64,000 nt of DNA, taken from NCBI GenBank assembly GCA_900239685.1, contig OENT01000660.1:23750-87749 (forward strand), written 5' to 3'. The notes beneath the pieces are model-generated. The model ran no database searches. It was not told the origin of the DNA and worked only from the letters and a program-made list of their open reading frames with translations. The DNA is from Rotaria macrura. Lineage: Eukaryota; Rotifera; Eurotatoria; Philodinida; Philodinidae. Shown in pieces: positions 23,617-43,027 of the stretch (its first letter is position 1; each line of letters starts with the position of its first letter). Position numbers and translations under genes: made by a program.

Positions 23617-26600
23617 ATTTTGTAAAATATTTATCTTCGATCACATCTAGTCAGAAGATAGTTAAGAACAAGAGATGAGAATGTCAATTTACTCTATCTC
23701 TCTCTCTCTCACTCTTCATTAGACAAAAATTTATTATACAGATTTAATTTCAATTTTTTATTGCCTAGCAATAGTTTGCATTTCAATTTCAAGTTGTCTC
23801 ATCTCATACAGGTAGCGAAGTGTAATTGTATGGTTTTTGAGTAACACAACGAGATCGATATAGACTTATAGTCAAAGGCTTCCTCTCATATGTTGATTAT
23901 AGTAATTCCGTCTTCAATTGTAATTAATAATGGTAGCGTCATCTATAGAGAATAAGTTTTCTCAAAATTTGGAAATATATGGGTTAAGTTCTTTTTGTTA
24001 TGCAGCATCATCGCCACTTATAATTATTCGAATTGCCTAATCAATCGTTGATGAGAATGAATACTTTGCAATGTAAATTTTCAATATGAAACAAAAATAT
24101 ATACTGAAATTAAATCTGTGTGATCGATTTTTGTAATTAATGTATGTGTTTAATATACTACTCGTCTTTGTGATATGATACCTAGCATCATAACAGTTAT
24201 ATGTTGACTTATTTGTATGATAGAAAATGGAAAATATTTCTCATTATGTTGGAATAAGTCGCCGTTCAGTATTCTCATTATTGTGTGTTATTTTCTTTCT
24301 TTGTTTTGTTTTTCGTGAATTATGAATTGTTGTATCTATATACAAGTAAATATTTGATAGCAAACTTATAATGAAACTTGTTGTTTTGATCTTCTTCGTT
24401 TTTGTTTTGATTTTAAATATTAGTAAAGATTATGCTCAAACTTTAAATACAAAATTTATTATTAATGAATTTATATATGAAAATAATCGAATTTGATCGC
24501 TTGTTCTTTTTATCGATATTGATTATTTTAAATTAATTTTCATTCAAACATGCGACAGTTTACGTAAGAAATTTCTATTTAATAGATTGATTGATCATAT
24601 GAAAAGTTTCAAGACGTAAGTTGCTTACAAATTGAACACTTGAGTTTTATTTACATTTATATCGAATTCATTTTCTTTTTTTTTTTATTGAGGATTAACT
24701 TATATGTTTATAAATATGCACATCAATAACCCATAAGACTTCGAAGTCTTATTAATCAAATAAATGCCTAGAAATGCGCTCGTGTTCATTCAAATCAAAT
24801 TCTATTATAACATGAAGTTTTACGATACATTTTTACAGAAATCAGAGCGCGTTTACAGAGAGGTGATATGTTTAAGCAATACAAGATTGTTTACTAATGC
24901 AATTTTTTAAAACTGATACCTATTTGTTCAATTCAATTTATTTTATTCATTGAGACAAATTGTATTCTATCTAAATTTATAAAGATGAGAATATTCTTAA
25001 TGTAACTATAGTTTTGTATTTCTTTGTTCAAAATGTTATGAAAAATCGATTGATAAATTTGATCTAAGAACAAAGACTGACATTTTCTGTCTTATATTCT
25101 ACTAAGTAAATATCTCATTGATATTCACCCATAAACCTATTTAGATCATATTGACACTATTAAGAGATCTTTGTTCAAATAAATTAGAAGAAATATATAC
25201 TTCACTTTTTTTCCCTCATTGATGAACTTTTCTATCTCATCGTTGCATTCGTGTCATCTAAGCTCTCAAGCAAAAAAAAAGAAAGACTTAATTACGTCGT
25301 TCTTTTCTCATGCAATTAGAAATGAGTTTAGGTAATTAATTTGAATTAAAAAACTGTATACTCAATGTAAGATCTTCATCTTTCTTCTGCTTGTTTAACA
25401 CAGAAATATTTCACAATAAGTAACATAGAAGACTGAAAGTCGTTCGAGATATCGAATTTTTTTTTCAAAATTTTTCAATGGAAATGTTGGTAGAGCCCTC
25501 AAGTTTATCATTCGACTACGAACTCCTTAATGATACTAGTTCATGAGACAAATATTTAGCTTCTCTAAGATGTTGTATCTTAAGATATTCAGTATTCGAC
25601 CTTTTTATACTTATGTTCAATTTCTTAGATTTACATTTCCAGGAAGCAAATCCTACAGAAGTAAAAATTAGGTCCAATAAACTAGTCTCATTGAGATGTT
25701 CAAAATCAAAAATAAAATTTGAGAGAACCACCAACCATTCCATATAAAAATACAATACAACTTTCATATGACGAATCACTTTAGACTTTCATATTACTTT
25801 CTTGTTCTCATAAAATGAACGTCGTACCAGACAAAACGAACTTCGACATCTGAGAGATGCTCCTCCTCATGAAAGTTCAACATTATTCACTTGACTTATG
25901 TGCACAAATAAAACAACGAATGATCGAAACATTTGACTAGTACATTGGAATGCTTCTTTTTATAAAGTATGTTTCAATCGAATGTCTTATGCTGATATAC
26001 TTTAGATCTAATTTTCTCACGTATCAATATTTAAATTGAAGATTCTAATTATTGTGAACACACGATTGAAAACATAGGTAAACAATTTCATTAAACATGT
26101 TTTCATTTCGTTGTTAGTTTGCGAATGGTTGAATACGAACATGCACAAAGACATAAGAGAAGTCTAACAATTGATAAAGTTCCTTCGAGCTCAGACTACG
26201 GGTAAATGAGATATCATGAAAAATCTTTTCATAGTTTTATGTAACTCTACATAGTCTCGACTTATCATTTGATGGATTTCATCTCTTCAGGAGGCTAAGT
26301 AATTCAAAATGATATTAAATTTCATGTGTTGTGCATAGTTGAGACCTTGGCAATTGATTGTTCGATTATCTAGTACAAAAACAAATAGATTGAAATTTGA
26401 TAAGAAGATGGGTTCACATTTTTACCCAGGTAGGAAACAGAAAAATACCTACCACAGAGAATACAGATTTTAAAAAAAAATAAAAACGTAATCATTCATT
26501 ACTAGAGATAATTTCTGTACTCGGACAACATTCTAGTTAGTCAAGGGTAATTGTTTACCTTTTATTTTTTCAGTGTGTATTGGCTAGAGACTACATCTTA

Positions 26601-28660
26601 ACTTGTTGAAAACATCAGCCAACCATTTAAGTACTAAAAACTAACTTGAGCAAACCAATGAGTAACTAAAGTCTGTTCGGGTTCAGAATGATGAGTGCAC
26701 CAAGCAAAATCAAAGTGCTTGTTCTACTCTGTGTTTTTAATTTGCACGCTTTTTTGCACTTTACTCGAAAAAGTAGAGTGCACGTGCTGCACTCTATAAC
26801 ATTTTGCACTTTGTTTTATATTTCAATTTATATTGATTGCTTGTTCTTTACAGTCAATTTTCTTGCTTATTATGTTCTTTGATTCATGCAAATAGTCTTT
26901 TGTTCTTATTTATGTTTCACATAATGACTATGTATACATGTATACAAAAGTCTATAGACTAGAGGCTTCGCAGCGACAGTATACTTTCCTGACTTTTTTA
27001 AGGTGTCCTGATTTTCCTACTTGTGGTTGGAAATCCTGGTTTTGTCCTGATTTTTTAAGATTTATTTTCATAGGACCGCATATTCATCATTTTGACGTTT
27101 TATTTGGTTATGCTTAACGATACCTAAACAGTCCGTAGACATTTATTGAGTGTTTTCTATAAAAAGAAAGATTGCACTCAAATTTTTATTTATTTTTCCA
27201 CTCTTTTTCTTGCAATCAGTAGAAGTTTTAATTATTTCGAATTAATTGATTTTTTGAAAGCAGCTATTTCATCATTAGTGATTATGAACTGCAATTCGCT
27301 GATATTTACATCATTCGGTTCCGAACCATGTATAGCTTGAATAAATCTTGTAATTCTTATGTCAACATTTCAGTCGATTTACTTAAGTTTTCTTGTAAAC
27401 GCTTTTATTTGATTATTTTTAATTTGGTTGTTTTATATGTGCAAAGAGCAGAGATAACAAGAAAAAGAAAAGTAGGAGTGAAGGAGGAAGATATGATGCA
27501 TATAGAATTTTAAAATGTGGGATAATACGATTTTTTCTTATTTCTTTTTACGACTATTTCCTTAATAAAAATCCCATTTCGACTAGAAACAAATGGGAAT
27601 CCAATCGAAATGGGCACCCCGTCCTCAATGCCACATGCCTGAGAAAAAGAAAATGCATGCGTAGAAATGTCGACCGAAAAGGAGAGAACACTACTCGAAA
27701 TATGTATTCGAAGAAATATAATCTAGTAATATCAACGAGCTATCATTGATGGACATACTTTTGTGCAACTTTTATCCGGAATAGTAGTAGTATGATCAAG
27801 GTTCACGATGGGAGGGGGAGGCTGACAAGCCCCCTCTCATTTTTCAGGCTGTCTGCCAAAAAATTTAGCCCCTACCACTCCCAAAAATAATCGAGAGCCT
27901 TGGCTATGACAAGACTTCTGATTTTCAGACATGGACCGCTGCGACCCCTCAGAGTATGAACTATAAACTATTATTTCTTTTTTCTTGATATATTTATATG
28001 TTTGCACTTTGGTTCTTGAAACGGAGTGCAACTGTTGCAATTTATCTGCTGAAACAGAGTAAAAGATTGCACGTTACTTCGAATTCTCATTAGAAACACT
28101 GTTTAGGTTCACCCTCATCTAGAATCCTGAAAATTAATTTTCTAGATACTAAACATTCAAATATTTTTAAAACGAAGCTTTTTCAACCGAACAATGATTT
28201 CATCGCAAACTTATTATTACTCATACAATGTGGTGTAAAACAATAATACTATTGAGTTGCATCATAGTTCGACATATATTCCATCGTCAATTATTATCAG
28301 CATTATATCTTCATATTTTACATATGTCTTCATACATGTTGGAAATTCTCTCCTCTAGAGGTCACACTCTTCCTATGAAAATTCCTACACATGAATCATT
28401 AATGATCCAGATAATACCATTATCTACAGAACAAATATACTAGCTTGTTCTCGAATGGTCGAGAAAGTTCTTCTTTACTCCTTATTTCTTCATGCTTCTC
28501 ATTCCTTCTCTTCCTCCGAATGTGCCGCTTGCTGGTCCATCGGTTCTCTTGTATAAATTGTCATATTGTTTTCGAATCTGCTTTTTCTAGATTATACTTG
28601 CGCTATTATTTTCTTCTCTTCTCATTCCAAACAGTCTTCATATTAATTAATATAACGAAC
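23617..28660. other. Intergenic region
   Basis: About 5 kb without convincing exons. It includes a CT microsatellite (about 23695-23712) and the TGCACTTT-motif region described separately. Near 27808-27838 a GC-rich inverted repeat (GGGAGGGGG against CCCCCTCTC) could form a hairpin. The last few hundred bases are presumably the promoter/5' UTR of the Hsp110 gene. Confidence 0.5.
26690..28080. repeat. Region bounded by clusters of TGCACTTT/GAGTGCA motifs, possible old hAT element
   Basis: Between 26690 and 26815 the motifs GAGTGCAC, TGCACTTTAC, GAGTGCACGTGCTGCACTC and TGCACTTTG are packed together. Similar motifs (TTGCACTTTGG, GAGTGCAACTGTTGCAA, TTGCACG) recur at 28000-28075, with little between. 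Paired clusters of short repeats near both ends are typical of hAT subterminal transposase-binding sites, and the clear hAT-like element at 61430-62275 has the related motif CAAAGTGTA. No terminal inverted repeat or target duplication was found, so the boundaries are only those of the motifs. Confidence 0.3.
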
Positions 28661-35714
<7,054 letters not shown>

Positions 35715-38700
35715 TTTGAAATCAAAAACTTAACTGAACAACAGAACTATTCTATCCTTATATATGTGTGTGTTGCATATTCTGTTTCTCTTTTTCTTTT
35801 ATGTCTGTTAAGAGTTTCTCGTTATCGTTCATGTTATCCAACTCTCTCTACTCCTATTTATGTCCAACTTATTCGGCTACATTCAATGATGACTTTTTTT
35901 TTCTTATTTTCTTCTGCCGTACATTCTTTGTCATATCCGGTCTACATCCAGATGTTATACGGGATCATGTGTTTTTCAGTCTACTCTCATTTGAGAACAA
36001 AAAAAAATATTAGAAAAATAGCATAACGATGATGAAGCCAATCAAGAAAATAAAAGAAACATAAGAAATTATTATTTATTGATTTTAAACTTAACATGCA
36101 ATAAAATAATTTCAATGGCGAACAATAGACTAGAAACATTTGCTCAGCTCTAGTTTCAAATTAGAAAAGAACTTGACTTCAATCGGATCAGTGAAAGTTG
36201 AATACGGAAAGATTAACAGAGAAAATTCAGCACATGGAACGATAAGAATCAAGGATAGTTTAGCAACGAAATGTTGAACACTGAGATCGGCACGAATATT
36301 GCGTAAGTTGAATGAATAACACAAATTTGTAAGAAAGAAATACTGAAAAACATTTACGGAAAGGTATTATGCGTCATTGGATCGATCTGCATCAGAAAAT
36401 TTTTATGAGGAGTTGTAAAAAGATTTATCAAGCGGTTTTCGAGGCACTGATTTATTTTATTCTTTTTTATTGTAACCAAGAGGTGGCTTTTACTTGGTTG
36501 TACTCTTGGTTGAAATCGTTGCCACGTTGAGATAGTGATAGATTAACAGAACTTATGCATCTCGTAACATGATTATGTTAAAGAGAATTGATTGGATCAT
36601 GTTCAGTCTGTTTGTTGCTTAATGTAATTCTATTTTCTTATTCTGTTGTATTGATGTACATATATGAGGATCACATGTTCAACTTAATCGATACACGTGC
36701 TAATCTCTCTTAGTGCTCAACATTGCATTGCTGAACAATCCTGGCTCTTATCATTCCATGTGCTGGACTTTCATGTGCTTATCTTGCCGATTCCCAATGA
36801 ATCCGACGGACGGATGAACCCTATTTCTTTACTTAGTACCCATTGACCTTACTACAGTTTAGTAAGAAGCTCTTGTAAGACTCGATAAAATCCAACACTT
36901 AGGACTCAATGATCGTTGCCATAGAATTTAGTTGATTTTTTTAGAAAATCCGATCAGTCTTGACTATGGAATAACTGTCGAAGGATGTATCTAAATCAAT
37001 GTTTCTACTATGATGTTTACATACATTTGATATAACATATCATTGTGAAACTACATTAATCACTTCCATATTGCCATACTTATCTCTTGACTCATTTACA
37101 ATCTGACTAATTTTATGATTATGAGATTGATCTAATCAATAGTGTGAAAATTTCACAATTTATAAACAAAATCAGTGTATTGATTTCGAACTTACACGTG
37201 TCCGTAGTGTGACCATATTTTTCTGATCAGTCACGTTTATGAAAGAACGAAAAACAAAATGTTTTGCAAGGCAAATAAATAAAATTGATCGTTTTGAATA
37301 TATTCTTCACGAAAAATTTCACCCCTCATGGTTATTCATAATGAAGTACAAATATGCATCACACAATGTATATATTTGTGAATTGCATATTAATTGTTAT
37401 TCGTTCTTGTATGCTATAACAATGATCATTGACATGTCATTAGCTGTAAGACGGATTATTTTCTAACATTCCATCCGTTCAAATCCACCAATAATAGCTA
37501 ATGTATCTCAAGAAGAAATTTTCTTGATGACAAATCATCGAGATGAGTGACGGTTAATTATTTTCTTACGAATTGACTGAAATGAAATAATAGAAAAAAA
37601 AGGCAACGGATTTTCTTCGATTTATTTTTCTCAATAAATACAATCGAGAATGAGACATCAAACGAAATGATCAAAGAATATAATCCTTTCGTCTTCTGTT
37701 GATAGATTAAATTGTTGACAAGTAAGAATATCAATGTAGTTTGTTTGACAGGAAATTTGATACATTGCTGAAAGAGAGAGAGAGAGATAAGTCAATATAA
37801 GATAATTCATTATTTATCGTTATAGAATCAAGACATTATTTAATGATATAACGCACTATCTATTCAAGTATTGTAAATGGTTAAATAATAAGATCATACG
37901 ATTTGAATAATTTTATAAAAAATACAGCATGATAGGAACGATTAAATAATGGAATGAGAAGAAAATTCGATCTTAAGTAAGAGTAAGATGAGTGACACAT
38001 TTTTTATTCACACACTTAACACTGATCCACTTCTAGTTGCACTCATCATACCACTTAATACCGTTAATGGTAGATGTGTTAATAAGTAATCTCACTATCT
38101 TTGTTTTTTTGTTCGTCATAGGTAACTTCGAAGAAATTTTTTTTCCTACCATGAAGGCAACTGTTCGTTCGAGAACAGAATACAATTCATTCAGATCTAA
38201 CATTGTTGACATATAAGTGATAAAAGTATTTTCTATTTCCTCAAAATACAAATGATGAAAATAAACTCAAAATGATTTTTATTGCTCGATACACTATATT
38301 AAATCATATGCGTATAAGAAGAAAGAAAAATGTTTGTCATTGATATCGTACTTATCGTCAAATGGCAAGCATTTGTTACATATGTTGATTTCAGGATAGT
38401 TTATTATCACAACATTGTATCTTCATATGTCATGGGAGTAAAATATCAATCGTTTTTCCATTTCAATTCAATGCTAACAGATGATAAAGTTAATCGATAA
38501 ATCAAAGTTCAATCTATTCATGCGTCTTACGGTTGAATAGAAGCAAAAGTTCTCTATTATAATTAGGAACGTAGGGAAGGGGGTCAATGTGCCTCTTGCC
38601 TCGCTGTAGTCTAGTAAAGCCATTCAGTAGTAATTAATACAGTGCGAAGCACAGCATTTATGTAGTCATGTGCGAGTTTACTTTCTTTCTTTTGTTCTTA

Positions 38701-38733
38701 TTTTAAATTTTCGGATGCGATGATCTCGGGTAT
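35715..38733. other. Intergenic region after Hsp110
   Basis: Contains the Hsp110 3' UTR with possible poly(A) signals AATAAA at 36049 and 36100. Past that, no convincing exon is seen. A minus-strand frame at 38033-38251 (72 aa) has no recognised domain. A GA microsatellite lies near 37770-37787. Confidence 0.5.
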
Positions 38734-39505
38734 GATTAGGTCCCGTTTCGTCGAATTTTATTTTTCCTTGTATTCCCGTTTCGTCGAATTTTTTCTAACG
38801 TGTATTCCTGTTTCGTCGAAAAGTGAAAGTTAATTAAGAGAGAGAGAGAGAACATATCCTGTTTAATTAGATTGGTTAAGTCATACTAACGTAAGGTGAA
38901 GTTGCATCTAATGATATTAGTTCTTCTCTGTAAATTCTTTTCACTGATTGAGGCGAGTCTGCAATGCGCCGCTTTAAGTTCTGTTTAAATTCTTCAACTT
39001 TTCCTTTGTTTTGATCAGCTTCACGATTATGTTGTTTTTTGTTGCTTGGTGGAATTCCTACATATTGTATTGCCCGTCCAGGACAAGAACGATCTTCACA
39101 TCTCCAATAAATAGTCGTATTACCAATTTTCTCTTGTGTATAATGAAAATTATCAAGTATTAAATTGTGTTTGTTACGTTTAGTTGAAGCAGTAGATAAC
39201 ATGGTTTTGTTTTCAGATAAATAACTATCGCATATGAAAAGAGCTCCTCTTTTTTGAGCACATTTATAGAAACTTCTCGATGTAGACACCACTACGATAG
39301 TTAAGCTACTTTTAATCAGTTTAGTTAGAAGATAATTGTTTAAGACAATCAAAACGATTCAGCTGGTCGTTTTGATTCTGCTTTTTCTCATTGCAAGTTA
39401 ATTTTTCGACGAAACAGGAACAGTACGTCGAAATTTTATTTTCGACGAAACGGGAACGTTAAGAAAACAGCTCTAATAAATTTTTCGACGAAACGGGAAT
39501 ACACC
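38734..39505. mobile_element. MULE-like element with triple-iterated inverted termini and 9-bp target duplication
   Basis: A 772-bp element flanked by perfect 9-bp direct repeats CTCGGGTAT (38725-38733 and 39506-39514), the duplication size of Mutator-like elements. Each end carries three copies of TCC(C/T)GTTTCGTCGAA: 38741-38755, 38774-38788 and 38806-38820 on the left; the inverted form at 39405-39419, 39441-39455 and 39484-39498 on the right. In both arms the innermost copy is the one with CCTG instead of CCCG, so the arms are inverted copies as whole units. Inside lies one minus-strand ORF encoding a FLYWCH-type zinc finger, but no transposase catalytic domain. Confidence 0.85.
38876..39352 (-). 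CDS. FLYWCH zinc-finger ORF of a MULE-like element
   Basis: A 158-residue frame occupying most of the element interior; an inner Met (residue 51, at 39202) is the more likely start. Residues about 51-115 follow the FLYWCH pattern: a leading basic segment, LILDNFHYTQEK, then IYWRCEDRSC (W83, C85, C90), and finally KKQHNRE. The usual last ligand pair HxH reads HNR, so the second His is Arg110. The following helix (EEFKQNLKRRI...RIYREEL) resembles the segment that follows FLYWCH in MULE transposases. FLYWCH domains bind DNA, and in MULEs they sit N-terminal to the transposase, which is absent here. The ORF could be a solo DNA-binding protein, a repressor-type derivative, or the first exon of a truncated transposase. 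Confidence 0.65.
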   Translation of the reverse strand: MIVLNNYLLTKLIKSSLTIVVVSTSRSFYKCAQKRGALFICDSYLSENKTMLSTASTKRNKHNLILDNFHYTQEKIGNTTIYWRCEDRSCPGRAIQYVGIPPSNKKQHNREADQNKGKVEEFKQNLKRRIADSPQSVKRIYREELISLDATSPYVSMT

Positions 39506-39514
39506 CTCGGGTAT

Positions 39515-40846
39515 CAAATGTTCGGAAATCGTCGTTCAACAGCAATGAACGATTTTGAAAGAAGTTTGGGTTATCTCTCTTCAATTTGAGATAATTGAAA
39601 TGAGAACAAAGCCACTCTATCTGTTCAAATGTAAAACAGCTGATAGAGAAATCTGTCGATATCTTTTTGGAAGAATAGATAGAGTGATTGAGTACGAAAA
39701 AAGATTTCTAACTTCTTACATGTATACGTAAAGGATTCGTCGACTGACTTCTAGTTTTCTGTACGATATTCGTTTTTGTCTCAGCTCGAAGCGAGTGTTT
39801 CACATCGTATTTCGTAATCGAGTGCAGTTCAAGTACCTACCATCTTTATGATCACAACTGAAATTTCACAAATGTAATCATTCTGAGCATCAACTCGTCT
39901 TATTATTCAGACTGAAGTTTGAATTATATTTTCATTCTACTTTTCGACAAAGAAAAAAAAAACAGAAATTAACTCGAATTTTTCCATGTATATGAAATCG
40001 ATCAATAGACAACGTATTCATGTAGAGAAAGTCATGAAAACCAAAACATTATTAGATTTTTCTATGACTGAACAAATGAACATTGTTTGAGTCAAGTAGC
40101 TATGTCAAAGAAATTCTGATGACAACTCCTCCTACCAATTATAAATTTTTTTCTCTGTGTCACACTATATACCGATGGTAATAGATGAAATAGTTATTAA
40201 CACTTCCGTTCGATTATAGAGCGCACTCATCATTTTATTCACAGCAGGACATACTTGAATTCATGTCATCGTTCGCTAGTATGTTTATCTTTTAATACCA
40301 TATCTCGCCTATTCTTTGATTTCATCATCAATAAACATATAGCATAGTTCTATCTTTCGTTACTTAAATACATTGTATCTCATTCTTATAATTATCACTT
40401 TTGTTAATCTAAAAAAGATGTTATTCGTGAGAAAATCCATTTTTCATTAACATTTGTCTGCCAAACATTCCATCTCATCCAATTCATTCATCATTATTAT
40501 AAACATTGAATTCATTTGCATAATTGATCCGAATCATCAATCTGAAAATAAATCATTGGCTATTTTCGTTTTCATTGACCGAGAATTTTTCGTTCTACGA
40601 AAATGAAATAGAACGAAGAAAGAAAAAAGGCAAATAATCATTCGAATTGAACGGACATGAGGGTAAGTGTCTGTCTATTAGGACTCGTTCTATTTTCCTT
40701 GTTCTTTCTGTTCTCATACTAAACCGATTGCACAACAAGGTGAGAAATAACAAAAACAAAACAAAAAAAAAAACTTGTTAGCTCTTTTCTTTTATCGAGT
40801 GTTTCCCGTTTCTCACACGATTACTATCCACTTCTTTAGAAATACG
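39515..40846. other. Intergenic region before the C2-PDZ gene
   Basis: No exon recognised. The last bases contain a 3' splice-type signal (CTTCTTTAG ending 40839), 7 bases upstream of the next start codon. Confidence 0.5.
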
Positions 40847-43027
40847 ATGAACTATTTACCATCGAATGATTCTAATCGACAAGAAGAAAATCTATTTGAT
40901 TCATCAAATTTTATCCATTTTACGAAAAAAACATCATCGACACAACAATATCATCCTCGCATAGCCACAACAAGAAAATTAACAAATATGAACGTACAAA
41001 GACGATTATCGTCAGGCATAATTCAATTAAGTCTTATCACATCGGATAATCATTTAACATTAAAAGGTAACAAGATAAGATAGATGTTATAATTTCTTCT
41101 AATAGAATTCATACTATTCTTTTAGTTTTACAAGTTAAAGGTATTTATTCATGTTTATCAAGTATACTTGTTAAAATGACTCTTATACCAGATGAAAAAC
41201 CGTTAGAATGTCATACTCGTGCTGTACCAAATATAAATGGTTCAGGAATATTTAATGAAAAGTTTACATTTGAAATTAACAATGATGATATACATAAACG
41301 TCTATGTTTTTCTGTCTACAACTATGAACAAGAAAAAAATCAAATTCATTTTCAAGGTTGTTTATCATTTGGCATAAGAAATACATTAAAAAAACAAAAT
41401 GTATTATGATAATAATAATCGAAATTCGAACATATTTCTATATTGATTGTTGTGTTTTGTTTTTTTCGTTTGTTTAAGATTCGTGATTGGTTTTATCTAT
41501 TACCAGAAGATATCGGAGAATTACGTCATAAACAAGTATTAAATCATGATGAAAAACAAGTGACAAAAATAAATCGGGATATTGCAGATTTAGAAGAACA
41601 TCAAGTAAGTAGAGAAATTCATACGAATTCTCACAAAATCGATCGAAACTGTTACATGTTAACGAATAACTCAAGATCACGTTTGAACTCTGTTTTATAA
41701 AATTAACTTGTCGAGATATACAAACAATTCTAAAGAGATTAGAATTCGATTTCGATGAAACTCTTCTTTTCAAATGACATTGAAATACTAAAAGTTATAC
41801 AGAGATGTAAATTACACTAGAATTAGATAGTTTGCTAATGATAACTATGATGAATCTAATGACATTCTATAATTTCATAGATGAAGTGCTGTACAGCTTG
41901 AAAACACAATGAATGTTGCCTTCGTACTTTTGTATATTTTATTTGAACATCGTGTTTACTAAGCAAAAAAGTTCATAGACTTGCCGATTTCTCAAAGGAC
42001 GAATATAGCATTCATATAGTGGCGAGTCACATTCTGAGGAATAATATGTGAGTATAGATATACGTTAATATGATTCTTTCAGATCATTAACATTCACTTG
42101 TGTTGATCGTTTAACCTGACTATTAATTAATTAGAGAATATCTCTCTAATCATATGAGAGAAAAATCTTCAGAATAGATTCTATAGTACACGTAGTGAAA
42201 TCTGCAGCATAGGTTCTAAAAAACATTTTTATCTTAGCATCATCTAGCGATTCTCAGCAAGAAATCGATTTCGAAATTTTCATTCGAGTTAGGAGAACAT
42301 TTTTGGTTATGTATTCGTACTCGATCACGTTGTTCATAAATGATTTTGTTTCATATATACTTGTCCAATGTCTAGTACAAAAGTTATTGCACATGTCAAT
42401 GTTATCAGTGGTTGGAAATAGTAATCTTGTTGAAATGTTTAGTTTTTGATTTCACGTGGTATCAATCATTCATTTGGTTTTACTGTTGTTGGCGATAGTC
42501 CAACATTTGTGGGTAAAGTCAGTGAAAATAGTCCGGCCGCTCAAATTGGTCTCAAATCAGGTGATTATATTGTTAAAGTGAATGGTCAAAATGTGTCACG
42601 AGCTCAACAAAGAACTGTATCGAATTTAATCAAGTAATTATAACGATTTTAATTCGTATTCTTCAACATAACAGACGAATAAATCCGATTTTTTTTTAGA
42701 CATACGAAAAATTCAGTTACATTAGATATTCATCGTTATCCGACTGTTCCATTAAATCGTGATAAATTTTCATTAGTTTCTTCTACAGATACAGTTTCAA
42801 CTGAAGATTCATCAACATATAGTGATTTATCTGCACCATATTATCAAACCGATAGTCTTGCTTCATCATCGCATCGACAATTTGTTGATCTAGCTCAATT
42901 AGGACACTATGTTGAACCAAAACCATTAATGCGTCAGACAACGAATAGTTCACGAAAAATATTTTATCCAATGACTAATTCATCCATGCTTGCTGTTAAA
43001 GGTTCACCGACAAATACATTTGTTTAA
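40847..43027 (+). CDS. C2-PDZ protein of the RGS3 type, lacking an RGS domain
   Basis: Five exons, 40847-41066, 41126-41400, 41479-41604, 42443-42633 and 42700-43027, give 379 residues. The N-terminus is Ser/Asn-rich. Residues about 58-185 form a C2 domain: GIIQLSLI, VLQVKGIYSCLSS, VKMTLIPDEK, FQGCLSFGIRNTL, and WFYLLPEDIG, the last two closely matching the RGS3 C2 domain. Residues about 208-280 are a PDZ domain with carboxylate loop SFGF (217-220), SPAAQIGLKSGDYIVKVNG, and a final strand NSVTLDIHRY. A Ser/Thr-rich tail of about 90 residues follows. RGS3 has the same C2-PDZ order but continues to an RGS domain; none is seen before 45500. The role is probably membrane/scaffold binding. The fourth intron is 838 bp. 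The 5' acceptor 7 bases before the ATG suggests a 5' UTR intron or trans-splicing. Confidence 0.82.

Noticed and set aside
38033..38251. 72-aa minus-strand ORF
   Set aside because: Plausible composition but no domain, no partner exons and no nearby start or stop context; not enough to call a gene.
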